Shown: in pieces, positions 4,962 through 5,617 of the stretch
How positions within the stretch are numbered: position 1 is the first letter of the stretch
Layout: every line of letters starts with the position of its first letter
DNA from: Rhodobacterales bacterium 34-62-10
Lineage (GTDB): Bacteria; Pseudomonadota; Alphaproteobacteria; Rhodobacterales; Rhodobacteraceae
Length of the DNA: 5,617 bases
Reading direction: 5' to 3'
NCBI GenBank assembly: GCA_002282555.1
Contig: NCJR01000147.1
Coordinates: 1 to 5,617 of the forward strand
Program-made: the position numbers and the translations under genes
The notes under the pieces: model-generated
The model's database searches: none
The model's input: only the letters and a program-made list of their open reading frames with translations
Told to the model about the DNA's origin: nothing

Positions 4962-5617
4962 ATGAAAAACCCGGCCACCCCCGCAGCCACCACCGCAGGC
5001 ACCGCCCTTTTCGTGCGCCGCCCGATCCTTGCCTTCGTGCTGAATGCGCTGATCGTCATGGCGGGCCTCGCCGCCCTGCTGGGGGTCGAGGTGCGCGAAT
5101 TGCCCGACGTGGACCGCCCCGTGGTGACCGTGACCACCACCTTCTCGGGCGCCTCCCCCGAAACCGTGGATCAGGAACTGACCGGCCGGATCGAAGGCGC
5201 CGTGGGCCGCGTCTCGGGCGTGCGCACGATCTCGTCGGAATCCCGCTATGGCCGCAGCCGCGTGACGCTGGAATTCACCGATGGCGTCGATCTGGATGTC
5301 GCCGCCAATGACACCCGCGACGCCGTCTCGCGCATTGCCAATGACCTGCCCGATGATGCGGATGAACCCCAGATCGTCAAGGCCGATGCCAATGCCGATG
5401 CCGTCATGCGCATCGCCGTCACCTCCGACACCCGCAGCCCGCAGGACCTGACCCAGATCGTCCGCGATCAGGTCGAGGACCGCCTGATCTCGATCCCCGG
5501 CGTGGCCGATCTGCAAATCTACGGCGACCGCGAGGCAATCTTCCGCGTCGATATCGACCAGTTCGCCCTCGCCAGCCGTGGCCTGACCCTTGCGGATATG
5601 GCCCGCGCGCTGGGCGA
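4962..5617 (+). CDS. Efflux RND transporter permease subunit (AcrB-like, 3' truncated by window edge)
   Basis: This is the proton-driven inner-membrane pump of the tripartite system, and the first 218 codons are present. The family is usually about 1,000-1,100 residues, so only the N-terminal fifth is seen. Residues 1-15 are a short polar, Ala/Thr-rich cytoplasmic stretch. FVRRP (17-21) is the usual entry to TM1 (about 22-41, ILAFVLNALIVMAGLAALLG). The first porter region then shows RELPDVDRPVVTVTTTFSGASPETVDQELT (45-74), VGRVSGVRTISSESRYGRSRVTLEF, IANDLPDDADEP and IPGVADLQIYGDRE. These fit the HAE1-type multidrug branch more than the CusA metal branch, but without the transmembrane core this is inference. 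The ATG at 4962 is the first start after the adaptor stop and lies in the same frame. Its ribosome binding site is weak (AAAGG at 4948-4952), which suggests translational coupling. Confidence 0.94.
   Translation, partial: MKNPATPAATTAGTALFVRRPILAFVLNALIVMAGLAALLGVEVRELPDVDRPVVTVTTTFSGASPETVDQELTGRIEGAVGRVSGVRTISSESRYGRSRVTLEFTDGVDLDVAANDTRDAVSRIANDLPDDADEPQIVKADANADAVMRIAVTSDTRSPQDLTQIVRDQVEDRLISIPGVADLQIYGDREAIFRVDIDQFALASRGLTLADMARALG

Noticed and set aside
4110..5516. A 468-codon open frame on the minus strand across the adaptor and permease genes
   Set aside because: It is antisense to two clearly recognisable genes. Its product is rich in Gly, His, Asp and Ile with no domain, as expected from the complement of GC-rich codons, and it ignores the gene boundary at 4949-4962.

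Overview
The window reads as ordinary chromosome from a high-GC alphaproteobacterium, most likely of the Rhodobacteraceae (roseobacter) type. The reasons are strong G/C preference at third codon positions, alphaproteobacterial versions of AccA and MscL, and a TIGR02300-type 'FYDLN acid' protein, a family I know mainly from Alphaproteobacteria. This placement rests on recalled family resemblance, not on a search.

Left part (1-2167). The window opens inside accA, the carboxyltransferase alpha subunit of acetyl-CoA carboxylase, about 60 residues after its expected start. Facing it with a 12-bp gap is a minus-strand pair: a SprT/YgjP-like zinc metallopeptidase (1475-2167) followed 30 bp downstream by an FCD-type GntR regulator (794-1444). 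The 30-bp gap holds a perfect palindrome, TGTGATCACA, a candidate operator for the regulator.

Middle part (2168-3121). A divergent intergenic region leads on the plus strand to the small FYDLN acid protein (2279-2602), then tRNA-Ala(GGC) (2721-2796). The 325 bp between the tRNA and mscL contain no gene I can support. From 2619 to 3100 the non-coding DNA around the tRNA is unusually rich in short-loop inverted repeats, none followed by a T-tract.

Right part (3122-5617). mscL, the large-conductance mechanosensitive channel, ends in a clear intrinsic terminator. After a 172-bp gap comes a two-gene RND efflux operon: a periplasmic adaptor (3786-4949) and, 12 bp on, the inner-membrane RND permease, which runs off the window. 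The two should assemble with an outer-membrane channel encoded elsewhere into a tripartite pump.

I see no mobile element, CRISPR array, phage gene or obvious new multi-gene system. The most interesting leads are regulatory and structural: the palindrome that occupies the regulator's ribosome-binding region, the hairpin-rich tRNA/mscL leader DNA, and the in-frame adaptor/permease junction with a poor ribosome binding site.
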